From Breoghania sp. L-A4 (GTDB taxonomy: Bacteria > Pseudomonadota > Alphaproteobacteria > Rhizobiales > Stappiaceae), in the NCBI RefSeq assembly GCF_003432385.1, contig NZ_CP031841.1, positions 434,001-498,000 of the forward strand: DNA of 64,000 bases. Reading direction: 5' to 3'. The number at the start of each line of letters is the position of its first letter. Position 1 is the stretch's first letter. This document shows positions 1 to 10,823 of the stretch, piece by piece. The translations under genes were made by a program, and so were the position numbers. The notes beneath the pieces were generated by a model. It made no database searches. It was given only the letters and a program-made list of their open reading frames with translations, and was not told where the DNA came from.

Positions 1-1
1 C

Positions 2-1378
2 GGCATGTTCATCGCGCCCGCTATCGACGATTCCCGCATCGGCGCCATGCTGGTGGCGGAGAACTTTCTCGGCACCGACGGTGGCTATCGCGGACCGCAG
101 GAGACCGTCCTGAAGCCCGGGCGCTACCGCATCAATCATTATCTTTTCGATGTCCGCGTGGATGACACGACGACGGCGACCGTCATTCCCGCCGGCCACG
201 TCGGCGTGGTCAAGTCGAACGTGTCCGAGCCCGGCACCAATTGCGTCGGCGAGGAGGTCTCAGCATCAGAGACCGCGCGCGACGCCCTGTCCGTGCCGCT
301 GGTGCCGCGCGGTTGCGCCGGCATCTGGAAGGAATCGCTGTTCCCCGGTGCCTATTACCTCAATCTGCACGCTTATGAGGTCACTCTGGTTGATACGCGC
401 GTGCAGACCTGGGAATACAAGGGCGGCTATACCAAGCGGATCATCGATCTGTCGGTTGATCAGCAGGGCAACATCAAGCAGACCGAGCGTCAGGTGGTGG
501 AGCCCGTCCCGGAAAACGCCGCCGACAACGCGGTCTTCGTCAAGGTCGAGGGCTGGGACATTCCGGTCGAGTTGCGTGCGCTGGTTCAGGTGGCGCCGGA
601 CAACGCTCCGATTGTCGTCGGCTCGGTCGGCGGCCTGATCGAGATCGAGAACCGCATTCTCACGCCCGCGATCCGCTCGATCGTGCGCAACGTCGCGGGG
701 TCCTCCGTGCGGGTGCCGCTGCGCAATCCCGACGGCACGCTCATGGAGCCGCCGCAATATGAGACGCGTCCGACCCGGGTGCTCGACCTGATCGAGAACC
801 GCACGGCGCTCGAGGAAACCATCGAACTGCTGATCAAGGTGGAAGGCCGCAAGGCGGGCGTCGCGATCCGCGAGATCCGCATCGGCGAGCCGGCGATTCC
901 GCCGGAACTGCTGGTATCGCGGCTGCGCGTGCAACTCGCCGATCAGCTTTCCAATGCCTATGAACGCGAAACCCAGGCGCAGAACAAGCGTATCGAGACC
1001 GAGCAGGCGCGCGCCACCGCGAACGAACAGCCGCGTCTCGTGGAAGCGCAGATTGCTGTGAAGGTCGCCGGTCAGCGTGAGGCGGAGCGCGCGGCGCTTG
1101 GCCGTGCCGAGCGCCAGTTCCTGGAAGAGCTCGCCCGCGGTCAGCTGGCCCAGGCCGAAGTCCTCGGCAAGGACCGGGTCGCGCTGCTGCAGGCGCTCGA
1201 AAAGCTGCTCGCGTCGCTGGAACGCAAGCCCGAACTGGTGGCTCTTGTCGGCAAGCTGGTGCCCAACACCGTCGTTAGCGGGGGCAGCGACAGCGGCTTG
1301 GCGGGTGCGGCGGCGATCTTCGGCAATGCGCTCAAGGGCGTGCAGGGTGGTTCAACCACTCCTGAGACCCGCCAATAG
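2..1378 (+). CDS. SPFH/band 7 domain protein (5' end outside window)
   Basis: This is a membrane-associated scaffold-type protein of the SPFH (stomatin/prohibitin/flotillin/HflK-C) superfamily. The frame is open to the window edge, so the first visible ATG at position 5 is probably internal and the N-terminal membrane anchor is missing. The first 250 or so visible residues carry the band 7 fold, including a VIPAGHVGVV segment typical of the start of the domain. About residues 300-405 are rich in E, A, Q and R (YERETQAQ, EQARATANEQ, REAERAALGRAE) and look like the long coiled coil used for oligomerisation. The tail is glycine- and serine-rich. The family is clear but the client or cellular role is not. 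Confidence 0.8.
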   Translation, partial: GMFIAPAIDDSRIGAMLVAENFLGTDGGYRGPQETVLKPGRYRINHYLFDVRVDDTTTATVIPAGHVGVVKSNVSEPGTNCVGEEVSASETARDALSVPLVPRGCAGIWKESLFPGAYYLNLHAYEVTLVDTRVQTWEYKGGYTKRIIDLSVDQQGNIKQTERQVVEPVPENAADNAVFVKVEGWDIPVELRALVQVAPDNAPIVVGSVGGLIEIENRILTPAIRSIVRNVAGSSVRVPLRNPDGTLMEPPQYETRPTRVLDLIENRTALEETIELLIKVEGRKAGVAIREIRIGEPAIPPELLVSRLRVQLADQLSNAYERETQAQNKRIETEQARATANEQPRLVEAQIAVKVAGQREAERAALGRAERQFLEELARGQLAQAEVLGKDRVALLQALEKLLASLERKPELVALVGKLVPNTVVSGGSDSGLAGAAAIFGNALKGVQGGSTTPETRQ

Positions 1379-1414
1379 CCAGACCGCGCGCGGGCGCGTC
1401 TTGGCTGAATGGGG

Positions 1415-2020
1415 TCAACTGCCGGGCGCGCGATAGCCCGGCAGCGACCAGCCCCACTGGATCGAGCCGCCGCGCAGGACAAAGGCCGCCAGCGCTCCAA
1501 CGACCGCCGCCGACCATGGCGGGGCTTCGGCCGCCACGAGTCCGACGAAGCACGACGCGCCGACGAACGCGGCGGTCAGATAGAGCTCGGACTTGATGAT
1601 GGCGCTTGGCTGTCCGGCGATCGTGTCGCGAATGACACCGCCGAAACTCGCCGTCGCCACCCCCATGAACACCGCCACGACCGGCTGGCCGGTCAGCGCC
1701 ATGGTCTTCGCGGCGCCCATCACGCTGTAACACGCCAGCCCCACCGCGTCGGCCCAGCGCAACGGCTTGCCCCAGGCCTCGCCCAGATGAGCGAGATACC
1801 AGGTGGCCACACCAATTCCGAGGCAGACGATCAGGTAGGTCTGGTCGGCAACCCAGAACACCGGGGCGCCCAGCAGCAGGTCGCGCAACGTGCCGCCGCC
1901 GATGCCGGTGAATGTCGCGAACAGGATGAAGGCGAGGATGTCGAGCTTCAGCCGCGAGGCCGCGATGCCGCCGGAAATCGCGAAGACGGCAACGCCGACA
2001 AAATCCAGAATCTGCAGCAT
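1415..2020 (-). CDS. TRIC-type cation channel family protein (YadS/YicG, UPF0126)
   Basis: This is a small polytopic inner-membrane protein of about 201 residues with seven hydrophobic segments. It has the internal duplication typical of bacterial trimeric intracellular cation channels: the glycine-rich motif GIGGGTLRDLL in the first half and ASFGGVIRDTIAG in the second, each at the end of a membrane helix. The family conducts K+ or Na+ in characterised members; substrate here is inferred only from family. An ATG 15 bases upstream (2035) is in frame but overlaps the T-run of the preceding grpE terminator. The ATG at 2020 has a G-rich Shine-Dalgarno-like stretch before it and is preferred. Confidence 0.85.
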   Translation of the reverse strand: MLQILDFVGVAVFAISGGIAASRLKLDILAFILFATFTGIGGGTLRDLLLGAPVFWVADQTYLIVCLGIGVATWYLAHLGEAWGKPLRWADAVGLACYSVMGAAKTMALTGQPVVAVFMGVATASFGGVIRDTIAGQPSAIIKSELYLTAAFVGASCFVGLVAAEAPPWSAAVVGALAAFVLRGGSIQWGWSLPGYRAPGS

Positions 2021-2035
2021 GCTCCACCCCCGCAT

Positions 2036-2063
2036 AAAAAAGGCGCCGGATTGCGCCGGCGCC
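2036..2063 (-). terminator. Rho-independent terminator of grpE
   Basis: An 8-bp GC stem (GGCGCCGG with CCGGCGCC) encloses a 6-base loop and is followed on the minus strand by six T. It lies 30 bases past the grpE stop and separates grpE from the TRIC-type gene. Confidence 0.85.
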
Positions 2064-2092
2064 CTGTCATATCATGCCCGTGAGCGCGATGC

Positions 2093-2728
2093 TCAGGCGG
2101 TCTTGTCGACTGTCTGTCCGGGATCACCGGAGACCGGACGGGGTGCCGGCTTCGGCGCGCCCTTGGCGACGCCGACCATGGCCGGGCGCAGCACCCGCTC
2201 GCCGATCACGTAGCCGGTCTGTACAACCTGCACCACGGTGCCATTGGGCACGTCGGCGTTGGGCACTTCGAACATCGCCTGATGGAAGTTCGGGTCGAAT
2301 TTCTCGCCTTCCGGATTGATAGGCCGCACGCCATGCTTCTCGAGCTGGTTGAGCATCTCGCGCTCGGTCATGCCGATGCCGTCGATCAGCGCCTTCAGCC
2401 CTTCGTCGGCGGATTCGCGGGTCTCGGCCGGCAGCGCCTCCAGCGCGCGGGACAGATTGTCGCTCACCGTCAGCATGTCGCGGGCGAAGCTCGCCACCGC
2501 GTATTGCTTGGCGTCGCGGACCTCGCGCTCGGTACGCCGGCGCAGGTTTTCCATTTCCGCCAGCGTGCGCAGGGTCTGATCCTTGAGGTCGGCGTTTTCG
2601 CGCACGAGCGCTTCCACCGCTTCCTCGACACTGATCCCGCCTGCGCCGGAGTCGTCCGCTGAAGGCGTCTCGGCCTGTTCAGTGTCCGGCTCGTATCCGG
2701 CTTCCATCTTGTCGGTCTCGTCCGTCAT
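2093..2728 (-). CDS. grpE: Nucleotide exchange factor GrpE
   Basis: GrpE is the cytoplasmic nucleotide exchange factor of DnaK (Hsp70). The protein has 211 residues, normal for alphaproteobacteria. It begins with an acidic disordered stretch (about 1-45), followed by a coiled-coil helix ([22 protein letters not shown]) and the C-terminal beta-wing domain with the signature [20 protein letters not shown]. The start at 2728 was chosen because [11 protein letters not shown] is the natural acidic N-terminus and the preceding GGGATC is a plausible ribosome site; the frame stays open 195 bases further upstream without homologous sequence. It has its own terminator and is separated from trxA by another. 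No hrcA lies beside it, unlike in many relatives. Confidence 0.95.
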   Translation of the reverse strand: MTDETDKMEAGYEPDTEQAETPSADDSGAGGISVEEAVEALVRENADLKDQTLRTLAEMENLRRRTEREVRDAKQYAVASFARDMLTVSDNLSRALEALPAETRESADEGLKALIDGIGMTEREMLNQLEKHGVRPINPEGEKFDPNFHQAMFEVPNADVPNGTVVQVVQTGYVIGERVLRPAMVGVAKGAPKPAPRPVSGDPGQTVDKTA

Positions 2729-2943
2729 CGTGATCCCGTGAACGTCAGATTGATCGAAAATCGTCTGCGGCGCCTGCGCCGCGCCTGCTTGTGCATGGAC
2801 CCGTCGTCCAGAGCCCTGCACGCAACGGCAACACCGCGGGCGCGCCTGCCACGACGCGCATTTGAGGCTTTTTGGTCCGAAAATCAAGACCGGGACACCC
2901 CTGCGCGGCATGTCGAACGCCAACTGGTCGCAAGGGAGATCCG

Positions 2944-2982
2944 AAAAAACGACAAGACCCCGGCCGCGTGCGGCCAGGGTCT
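2944..2982 (-). terminator. Rho-independent terminator of trxA
   Basis: On the minus strand a strong GC stem (AGACCCTGGCCGC pairing with CGGCCGGGGTCT, loop ACG) is followed a few bases later by six T. It lies just beyond the trxA stop and closes the addB-addA-trxA direction of transcription. Confidence 0.8.
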
Positions 2983-3004
2983 GAACGTCGAAGGCCGGTG
3001 ATCG

Positions 3005-3325
3005 TCAGATCGAGGCGTTGACCCAATCGAGCAGCTTGCCCTTCGGGGCCGCGCCCACCTGTGTTGCCGCCGGCTGGCCGTCCTTGAACAGAATCAGTGT
3101 CGGAATCGAGCGCACGCCGAACTTGATGGCGGTCGCCTGATTCTCGTCGATGTTGAGCTTGACGACCTTCACCTTGCCTTCCATCTCGTTGGAAATCTCT
3201 TCCAGCGCGGGGGCGATCATCTTGCACGGGCCGCACCATTCGGCCCAGAAATCGACCACGACGGGCTCGGAGGACTTCAGCACATCGGCATCGAAAGACG
3301 CGTCGCTGACTGTAACGGTCGTCAT
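3005..3325 (-). CDS. trxA: Thioredoxin
   Basis: This is a 106-residue cytoplasmic dithiol-disulfide oxidoreductase. The catalytic WCGPCK motif sits at about residues 31-36, preceded by the conserved VDFWAEW strand, and the cis-proline loop RSIPT follows at about residue 73. Length and order match classical thioredoxin 1. It is transcribed in the same direction as addA, 113 bases downstream of it, an arrangement seen in many Rhizobiales. An own promoter in that gap is possible but none is clear. Confidence 0.97.
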   Translation of the reverse strand: MTTVTVSDASFDADVLKSSEPVVVDFWAEWCGPCKMIAPALEEISNEMEGKVKVVKLNIDENQATAIKFGVRSIPTLILFKDGQPAATQVGAAPKGKLLDWVNASI

Positions 3326-3438
3326 GTTGAACCTCTCAACGGTTTCGGGTTGATGCCCGGAATATCAGTGTCTCTGAACCGGCGCCGGGAGTCCGCGCCA
3401 TCAGTTGATGCAGAACGTAGGAACGCAACTGCCCACCG

Positions 3439-6400
3439 TCAAGCAACTGTATCCTCGTCACCGGCGATTGCGGAGGCAAGGGATTCCAGCCGCGCGGCGG
3501 GAACCTCCATCAGGCATGGGTCGCCGTCCACAATAGCACCGCGCGCACCGGCTTGTCGGGATAAAGGTCGCGCAACAGCCGCCGGTAGACAGCGAGCTGG
3601 GCGATATACTCGGCTGGCACGGCGTCCAGCGCCTGCGGCGGGCGCGCATTCGTCTTGTAGTCGACGATGAGCACGGCCTCCTCGCTCACGACGAGCCGGT
3701 CGATCTGGCCCGACACCGCGAAGGTCGTCCCATGCGCACCTTGCAGGGAGCCCACGATGGGCACCTCGGCGCGCGCGCGGTTCGAGAACAGCGCCCCGAA
3801 CCGCGGATCGTCGAGAACCCCGAAAACCTCGGAGACCAACTGCTCGCGCCGCTCCGCGAAGGCGCCGTCCAGCGCCGCGTCGAGATAACGCGCCGCCGCG
3901 GCCCGGCGTTCGTCCACAGCGACATCGGGCAGGGTCTGCAGCAGCCGGTGCACCAGCCGCCCGCGCACCAGGCCCCACTGGTCGGGCTGCAGCGCCGCAT
4001 CCAGCGCGTGGCGCGGTTCCGGCTCCTCCATCCCGTCCGCATCCGCCAGCAAATCGCGCGCGCGCGAGGGCGCGAGCCTGCGGGGGCCTCGACCGCGGGC
4101 ACGGCGGCGCGCGCCCAATCCGGCAGAACGGTGTCGGGCGCGGCCGTGCGGGCCTCGCTCCCGGAGGCCGCGGCGGCATGCATCGAGGCCCCGGGCCGCT
4201 GCCAGTGCAGGGCGCGGAGTTCGCCCTCCGCGTCGCGGATCTCGCGGGCGCCCGGTCGGAGGCCGCGCTCCACCAGCGCGTGCCAGCAGTCGTCGGACGC
4301 GCCGCGCGCCGGCCGCCAGCCGCAGACCACCAGCCGGTCGCGCGCCCGGGTCATCGCCACATACAGAAGCCGGCGGTATTCCTCGCCCGCCCGGGCGTGA
4401 ACCGCCTGAAGCGCGTCGTGATGCCACTGGGTGCGCTCCGCCTTGACCGGCAGCCAGACGAGCGCGGGGGCGGAGAGCGGATTGTCGTCCAGCGCGCGGG
4501 GCAACACCGCAGGGTCGTGGCTTGAGTGCACGGGTTTGGCGCCGGTATCGACGAGAAACACCACCGGCGCCTCCAGCCCCTTGGCGCCGTGCACCGTCAT
4601 GATGCGCACCGCGCCCGCCGCCGCGTCCATCTCGCGCTTCACCTGGGTGGGCGCGGCGGTCAGCCAGGCGAGGAAGCCTTCCAGTCCCGGAACGCCGGTG
4701 CTCTCGTAGGCCAGCGTCAGCGACAGGAATTCGTCCAGCACGTCGTCGACTTCCAGCCCCAGCCGTTCGCGCATCCGCCGCCGCCCGCCGTCGGGGCCGA
4801 GCACGCGGGCGAAGAACTCGTAGGGCGGCACGAAGTCGGCGCGCGCGCGCCAGCGCTCCAGCTGCTCGTAAGCGACGCGGAATTTCGGCTCCTCGCGCGC
4901 CGCCCGGCCCAGCGCCCGCCACAGGGTCGCGGGCCGCTTGTGGGCGATCTTGAACAGATCGTCGTCGTCGAGCCCGAACAACGGGCTCTTGAGCAGCGCC
5001 GCCAGGGACAGATCGTCTTCGGCCAGCAGGATGAAGCGGCCCAGAGCCACAAGGTCCTTGACCGCGATGTGCTCGTTGAGCACCAACCGGTCCGAGCCCG
5101 CGACCGGAATGTCGCGGCTCTTCAGCGCCCGGTTCAGCGCCTCGACGAAACCGCCGCGCTTGCGCAGCAGCACGAGAATGTCGCCCGGTCCGGCGTCGCC
5201 CGTCCGCGTCCACTCGAGAATCTGTTCGGCGATGCGCTCCGCCGTGCGGATCATCGGGCTGCCGGGGCCGGCGCGGTCGAGAGGCGCCATCCAGTCGTCG
5301 TCGGCGTCCGCCTCCTCGGGCGCCAGCAGCGGCCAGATCTCGACCAGTCCGGGATCGTTGCGGCGCACCGCCTCGTGCACGGTGGCATCGTTGTCCTGGG
5401 ACAGCCCGGCGCGGGTCGCGGGGTCGGCGAACACCTGATCGACCGCGCCGAGCACGTCGGGCGTCGAGCGGAACGACAGAGTCAGCCGCACGTCGTGGAA
5501 GGTCGCTTGCGCGTTTCGGGCGCGGGCGTCAAAGAAGCGGCGCATCTCGGCAAAATAGGCGGGCACCGCACCCTGGAAGGAATAGATCGACTGTTTCTCA
5601 TCACCCACGGCAAACACCGTGCGGATGCCGGGCCGCGCGCCTTCTCCGGAAAAGAACTCCTCCGCCAGTGCCTTGATCACCTGCCATTGGCGCGGGCTGG
5701 TGTCCTGGGCCTCGTCGACGAGAATGTGATCCAGCCCCTGGTCGAGCTTGTATTGCACCCATTGGGCGGCGGCGGCGTTCGACAGAAGATTTGCGGTCTT
5801 GACCACCAGATCCTCGAAATCGAGCATGCCGCGGCGGCGCTTGTCGCGCTCGTAGCCCTGCAGCACAGCGTCCGCCAGATGAATCAGCGCGACGGTGCCC
5901 TCCACGGTCGCCACCGCCTTACGGTGTTCAAGCAACGCCTGCAGCCGGTCGCATTCGCGCTGCATGAGATCGATGATGTCCGGGTAGGTCTCATTGATCT
6001 TCTTGGTCGCCATCGCCTTGTAGGGATCGCCGGACTTGGTGAAGAACACCGACAGGTACGCCGCCCTGCGGGTCGCCGCGTCCGCGCCCAGCACGGACAT
6101 GTCCAGAGCCTCGGCTTTCGTTGCGTCCGTCTTGCCGCCGGCGCGAAAGGCCTCGGCGATGGCGCGACGGCGCTCCGGCTCGATCAGCGCGGCATCGAGA
6201 ATATCCGCCTCCAGCGCCGCGATGCCCTCCCCCGGCGCCACGCCAAAAGCGCCGGCAAGCTGGCCGAGCGCCGTCTCCAGCGTCCCCGCCTCGATGATCC
6301 AACGGTAGAGATCGTCGCGCCGGTTGATGATCTCGGAGACCGCGCTTTCCACCTTGGCGTCGGAAAACAGATCGATCAGCGTGCGCAGGGCGCGGCCCAG

Positions 6401-6922
6401 CGGCGCCTCGGTTTCCTCGGCGGCGCGGTGCAGCACCCGCGCGCGCGCCTGGGCCATCAGCTCGCGCTGCACCCGCTCGTCGAGCACGGTGAAATGCCCC
6501 GCGACATTGGCCTCCAGCGGGAACTGGTGCAGCAGGCTTTCGCAGAACCCGTGGATGGTCTGGATCTTCAGTCCGCCCGGCGTCTCAAGGGCGGCGGCGA
6601 ACAGCCGGCGCGCGCGGGCAAGCCGGCGCCGGTCGGGCCGCGCCTCGCCCATGTCCTTGATGGCGTCGGCAAGCTGCTCGTCGTCGAGCGCGGTCCAGCT
6701 CGACAGAATGGTGAAGACGCGGCTGGCCATCTCGGCCGCCGCCGCCTTGGTGAAGGTAAGGCACAGCAGGCGCGCCGGATCGGTGCCCGCCAGAAGCAGC
6801 CGCACCACGCGGCGGGCAAGCACGAAGGTCTTGCCGGAACCGGCGTTGGCGCTCACCCAGGCGGAAGCCTGCGGATGCGAGGCGCGCTCCTGGCTGTGCC
6901 GGGTCTGGACGGGGATATCCAT
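3439..6922 (-). CDS. addA: Double-strand break repair helicase AddA (frame broken twice, probably by missing bases)
   Basis: AddA is the UvrD-type helicase-nuclease subunit of AddAB, the alphaproteobacterial RecBCD equivalent. The start at 6922 shares one base with the addB stop (TGATG overlap), implying translational coupling. Walker A is ANAGSGKT (residues 25-32); helicase motifs include LCLTFTKAAAAEM, DHILVDEAQDTSP, FAVGDEKQSIYSFQGA and MTVHGAKGLEAP. The C-terminal nuclease domain keeps VDYKT. The frame breaks near 4082-4086 and again near 3518-3520. At each point one extra base in a G run on the plus strand restores an AddA-like protein: the first gives RRLAPSRARDLL and the second gives WTATPCLMEVPAARLE. 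The repaired length of about 1,160 residues is normal for AddA. If the breaks are real, the nuclease domain is lost. Confidence 0.9.
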
Positions 6923-9900
6923 CACGCGGTCTCCTCGTCGTCGCCACCCAGCGACCATTCCTGCACGCGGGCGAGATGATCATAGTCGCCGTCCACATTG
7001 CCCTCGAATTTCGGCCGCGCGCGCGACAGATAGCCCTGGGCCTCATCGTCGTAGGCGGCAATCAGTCCCGCCAGCCGGGCCAGCGCGTTGTCGGCCAGAT
7101 CGCCGATACCGCCTTCTTCGGGATTGCGCGGGGCGTAGTCGCCCGGCGTCGATCCGCCGCGCAGCACCACATAGGCGAGTTCGGAGACGGGTCGCGCCGG
7201 ATCGATGCCCTCAAAGCCGCCCAGCCGCAGCATGGCCGCTTCCAATGGCAGTTGCGGTGCGAACAGGGTTGCGACTTCCTTCCTGGTCGGGGCGCCGCCG
7301 GTCTTGTAGTCGATGGCCGCGAGCGAGCCGTCGGTCATCTCGTCGATGCGGTCGGCGCGGCCGGTGAGCCGAAACACCCCGTCGCGGCGCGGCAGCGAAA
7401 TGCTGCCCGCGACCTCCAGGTGCCGGCGCGAGACGCGTGGGTTGCGCGCGGCCTCGAAGCCGATGAACCAGTCGGCGATGCGCAGGAAGCGCGGCCACCA
7501 CAGTGCATGCACCTCCGGGAAGGCTTCCAGATCGCGGAACTGCTCCCGGCCAAGTGTGATGAGCCGGTCGCGCGCCCCCGCGTCATAGGGGCCGGAGCAT
7601 TCGGCGAGGAAATCCGCCAGCGTGTCATGGATGATCGTGCCGCGATCCGCCGCCCCCGGGCTCGCGGCCAGCGGATCGACCGGGTCGAGCCCAAGAATGC
7701 GCTTGGCGAAGATCGCGTAAGGATCGCGGATCCAGGTCTCCACCGAGGTGATGGAAATCTGCTCCGGCCGGGCGGCGACCGGTGGCTTGGGATTGGGCCG
7801 GGCTGCGGGCCGGGGCGGCCCTGCGGCGCGGTCGAGCGCGCGCGCCCAATCCGTGTAGCGCGTGCCGCGGGCGCGTGCGGCGTCGGCCACGTCGGAGCCC
7901 GCAACCGTCAGCACCCGCTGCAGCCAGCGCGAGGCGACCGTCGGTGCGCCGCCGCTGCGTCGCGAGCGCGATAGCACCACGCGGTCCGCACCCATGCCTT
8001 GCGCGAAATCATGCGCCGCGAGACCGACGCGCCGCTCGGGCGGCTCCAGTCCGACGTCGCGTTTCATCGGCCGGTTGAGCCAAGGATCGTTGCGGGTCGT
8101 GGCGGGCCAACTGCCCTCGTTGAGCCCGGCCAGGATCAGGATATCCGGCCGGTGCAGGCGCGCTTCTAGGGGCCCCCAGATGTGAATGCGCGGATCGGCC
8201 GCCACACCGCCATGCACGGGGCTTCCGGCGATCAGCGCGTCAAACACGCTCGGCCAGTCCGCGGCCGGGATCTCGAGGCCCACATCGCGCGCCTCCATGA
8301 TGCCCGTCATCGCCTTGGCCAGCGCCTCGCCGGCCTCCAGTGAGAACAGCGCCAGATCGGATCCTGTCTCGTCGCGCGCCACCGCCTTCAAGGCTTCCGC
8401 ATGGGCTTCGGCGAGCGGTGCCACGGCCACAATGCCCGGCTGCCGGCCGAGCGCTTCCAGCGGCTGCAGCGCGGCGGCGAGGCGCTGCGCCAAGTCGCGG
8501 ATGCGCGCCCAGTCCTCCTCCTTCATGCGCCGCCAGCGCGGCACGTGAGCGGCGGTGGAGAGTGCATGCTCGGCCGCATCGATCGCCGCCAGCAGGCCAT
8601 GCGTCCCGTCCTGCGGGCGTGGGCCGCGCAGCACGGCGCGTTCCAGCGCCCGCGCCGTCTCGCGGATGTCGGCGGCGGGCAGGCCGAGGCGCGTGAGCGG
8701 ATGCTTGAGAAGCGCCAGAAGCGCCACCGGTTCGAGTCCGCCAAGCGCCGCCTGAGCCGTGAGCCGGGCGAGCATCGCGGGCGGCGTCTGGTCCAGCGGC
8801 CGGCCGGCGGAATCATCGACCTCCAGGCCCCAGCGGCGCATTTCGCCCGCCACCCGGCGCGCCAGCGTCCGATCGGGTGTTACCAGCGCCGCTGTCCTGT
8901 CGTTTTCCACCGCCTCGCGCAGCGCCATGGCGAGCGCCAGCGCTTCCTCCACCTCGTTGCGCGCTTCGATCAGATCGACATCGGCGAAGGCCGCGCCCGC
9001 GCGCGCCGCGACGGGCTCCTTGAAGAAGGCCTGCCAGCCGTCCGTGGTTTCGGCGGGACGCAGGCTTTCGGCCACGATCCGCTCGCGATCGCGCAGGTGT
9101 TCGGCGACCGAGCCGGACAGTTCGGAAACATCTGCGCGGCTGGCGCGCAAATGCGAGAGCAACTGCTTGAGGCCGTATTGCGGATGGCCGGGCACGGCGG
9201 GGCGATCGGGATTGGCTGCCCCGCCAAGCGCGTCCCACACGTCGTCTGGCATCGTCTGATCGAGCCCCGGCAGGATCACCGCGCCCTGATGCAGATGTGC
9301 CACCACCTTGATGAGATCGGCGGTGGCTGGCACGGAGCCGGTGGAGCCGGCGACGATCACCGGCCCGCTCGGAGGATCTTGCGCAAAGCGCGCCGCCTCG
9401 CGACGAATCAGGGCCGAGCGCCTGGCGTTGGGGTCCATAGCGCCGCGTTCGGCCAGATAGGCGGGCCAGGCCTCGGTGGCGATCTTCAGGAAATCCAGAG
9501 TGATCTGCCAGTAGCGGGAGAAATCGTCGGGCACCAGCGCCTGGATCGCCTGCCAGTCGGCTTCTTCCGTTTCGATCTGGTCCATCAGCGACAGCAAATC
9601 GGCGGCGAGCCAGGCGGCGTCGGCGGGAGAGGCGGGCACCGCCATCGGTTCGTCGGGTCCGAGCTTGAGGACTTCGCGACGCACGTGGCCGGCCCAGCCG
9701 AGGATCAGCCGGGTCATGGCGAGGCGGCGTTCGAGCCCGGAGATCGCCGGGGCCAAGGGTTCCGCATCCGGCTCGCCGCGCAGCAGCACCTCGTCCTCGT
9801 CGGCGCCGCCCAGCGGACGGATGCGCGGCAGCAGCGCGGCACTGCCGCCCAGCGCCAGGCGAAAACTCTCGCGCAATGTGCGCGCCGCGCGGCGGGTGGG

Positions 9901-10056
9901 CACGAAGATGGTGGCGTCGGCCAGCGCCAGTGGGTCGCGCGCCGGATCGAAACCGGGGACGAGTTCGCCGCTCAGCAGCGAGTCGACCAGCGTGTCGAGA
10001 AACGCAGCACCACTGGGGATCGTGAAGAGCCGTGCCGCCGGCCGAGTATCCGTCAT
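6922..10056 (-). CDS. addB: Double-strand break repair protein AddB
   Basis: AddB is the partner subunit of AddA and has 1,044 residues, as expected for the alphaproteobacterial form. The N-terminal part resembles an inactivated superfamily 1 helicase. The C-terminal part carries a RecB-type PD-(D/E)XK nuclease domain with AAIDYKTGG, plus the conserved EQISITSVETWIRDPYAIFA segment that opens this domain. The complex resects broken DNA ends to load RecA. The gene is intact, ends in overlap with addA, and follows murU by about 40 bases, so the two probably share a transcript. Confidence 0.95.
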   Translation of the reverse strand: MTDTRPAARLFTIPSGAAFLDTLVDSLLSGELVPGFDPARDPLALADATIFVPTRRAARTLRESFRLALGGSAALLPRIRPLGGADEDEVLLRGEPDAEPLAPAISGLERRLAMTRLILGWAGHVRREVLKLGPDEPMAVPASPADAAWLAADLLSLMDQIETEEADWQAIQALVPDDFSRYWQITLDFLKIATEAWPAYLAERGAMDPNARRSALIRREAARFAQDPPSGPVIVAGSTGSVPATADLIKVVAHLHQGAVILPGLDQTMPDDVWDALGGAANPDRPAVPGHPQYGLKQLLSHLRASRADVSELSGSVAEHLRDRERIVAESLRPAETTDGWQAFFKEPVAARAGAAFADVDLIEARNEVEEALALAMALREAVENDRTAALVTPDRTLARRVAGEMRRWGLEVDDSAGRPLDQTPPAMLARLTAQAALGGLEPVALLALLKHPLTRLGLPAADIRETARALERAVLRGPRPQDGTHGLLAAIDAAEHALSTAAHVPRWRRMKEEDWARIRDLAQRLAAALQPLEALGRQPGIVAVAPLAEAHAEALKAVARDETGSDLALFSLEAGEALAKAMTGIMEARDVGLEIPAADWPSVFDALIAGSPVHGGVAADPRIHIWGPLEARLHRPDILILAGLNEGSWPATTRNDPWLNRPMKRDVGLEPPERRVGLAAHDFAQGMGADRVVLSRSRRSGGAPTVASRWLQRVLTVAGSDVADAARARGTRYTDWARALDRAAGPPRPAARPNPKPPVAARPEQISITSVETWIRDPYAIFAKRILGLDPVDPLAASPGAADRGTIIHDTLADFLAECSGPYDAGARDRLITLGREQFRDLEAFPEVHALWWPRFLRIADWFIGFEAARNPRVSRRHLEVAGSISLPRRDGVFRLTGRADRIDEMTDGSLAAIDYKTGGAPTRKEVATLFAPQLPLEAAMLRLGGFEGIDPARPVSELAYVVLRGGSTPGDYAPRNPEEGGIGDLADNALARLAGLIAAYDDEAQGYLSRARPKFEGNVDGDYDHLARVQEWSLGGDDEETA

Positions 10057-10097
10057 TGTCGCGCCCGCTCCCCCGTCTGGCGAATCCCGGGCCTATC

Positions 10098-10823
10098 CTA
10101 CAGCGCGCTGTCGCCGATGGCTTCCTCCGCCTCGCCGATCGCCTGCGGCGTGCCGACGTGAAGCCAGATTCCGTCCATGCGAACGCCGTAAAGCCGCCCC
10201 GCCTCGATGGCCCGGTCGAACAGCAGGTTGAGCGAGAAGGCGCCCTCGGGCGCGCCCTCGAACAGACGCGGATGCAGCATGGCGACGCCGGAATAGACGA
10301 ACGGCGTCACCTCGCGATCGACGCGCCGCGACAGCCGGCCGCCGCTTTCCATCTCGAAATCGCCCGTGCCGTCATAGCCGACGCTGTTGACCGTGGAGGC
10401 GAGCAGCAGCAGCCCGTCCATCTCGCCGTCGTCCCAGCGCTCGGCCAGCACTTCCAGATTGGGCCGCATGCCCTCGATCCAGAAGCTGTCGGAATTGAGC
10501 AGCAGGAACGGCTCCTCGCCCAGATGCGGCAGGGCCTTGGTCACGCCGCCGCCGGTCTCCAGCAGCGCGGCGCGCTCGTCGGAAAGGATCACGGCGGGTG
10601 CTGTGCGCCCCGCCACATGACGTTCCACCTGATCGGCGAGGTGATGCACGTTGACCACCACGGATTGCACGCCGGCGCTTGCAAGCCGGTCGAGCGCATA
10701 GTCGAGCAGCGGCTTTCCCGCCACCGGAACGAGCGGCTTGGGCAGTGTTTCGGTGATCGGTCGCATTCTCGTGCCCAGGCCTGCGGCCAGCACCATTGCC
10801 CGTGTCGGGCGCGTCACTGTCAT
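10098..10823 (-). CDS. murU: Sugar-1-phosphate nucleotidyltransferase, MurU-like
   Basis: This 241-residue cytoplasmic nucleotidyltransferase has the diagnostic N-terminal signature LAAGLGTRMRP...LPKPL (residues 12-31), which binds the NTP phosphates, and NSDSFWIEG as the metal-binding region. In Pseudomonas, MurU makes UDP-MurNAc from MurNAc-1-phosphate in a cell-wall recycling route that bypasses de novo synthesis and fosfomycin. The adjacent gene encodes the matching anomeric kinase AmgK fused to TsaE, which favours the MurU role over mannose-1-phosphate guanylyltransferase, although the latter is a possible automated label. Specificity is inferred from context. Confidence 0.85.
   Translation of the reverse strand: MTVTRPTRAMVLAAGLGTRMRPITETLPKPLVPVAGKPLLDYALDRLASAGVQSVVVNVHHLADQVERHVAGRTAPAVILSDERAALLETGGGVTKALPHLGEEPFLLLNSDSFWIEGMRPNLEVLAERWDDGEMDGLLLLASTVNSVGYDGTGDFEMESGGRLSRRVDREVTPFVYSGVAMLHPRLFEGAPEGAFSLNLLFDRAIEAGRLYGVRMDGIWLHVGTPQAIGEAEEAIGDSAL

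Noticed and set aside
4526-6979. Very long open frame (over 800 codons) on the plus strand opposite addA
   Set aside because: It is the mirror of a high-GC gene with strong codon bias. Its translation is rich in R, A, G and H without domains, and the minus-strand AddA is conserved. The same applies to long frames opposite addB, ilvD and the GGDEF-EAL gene.
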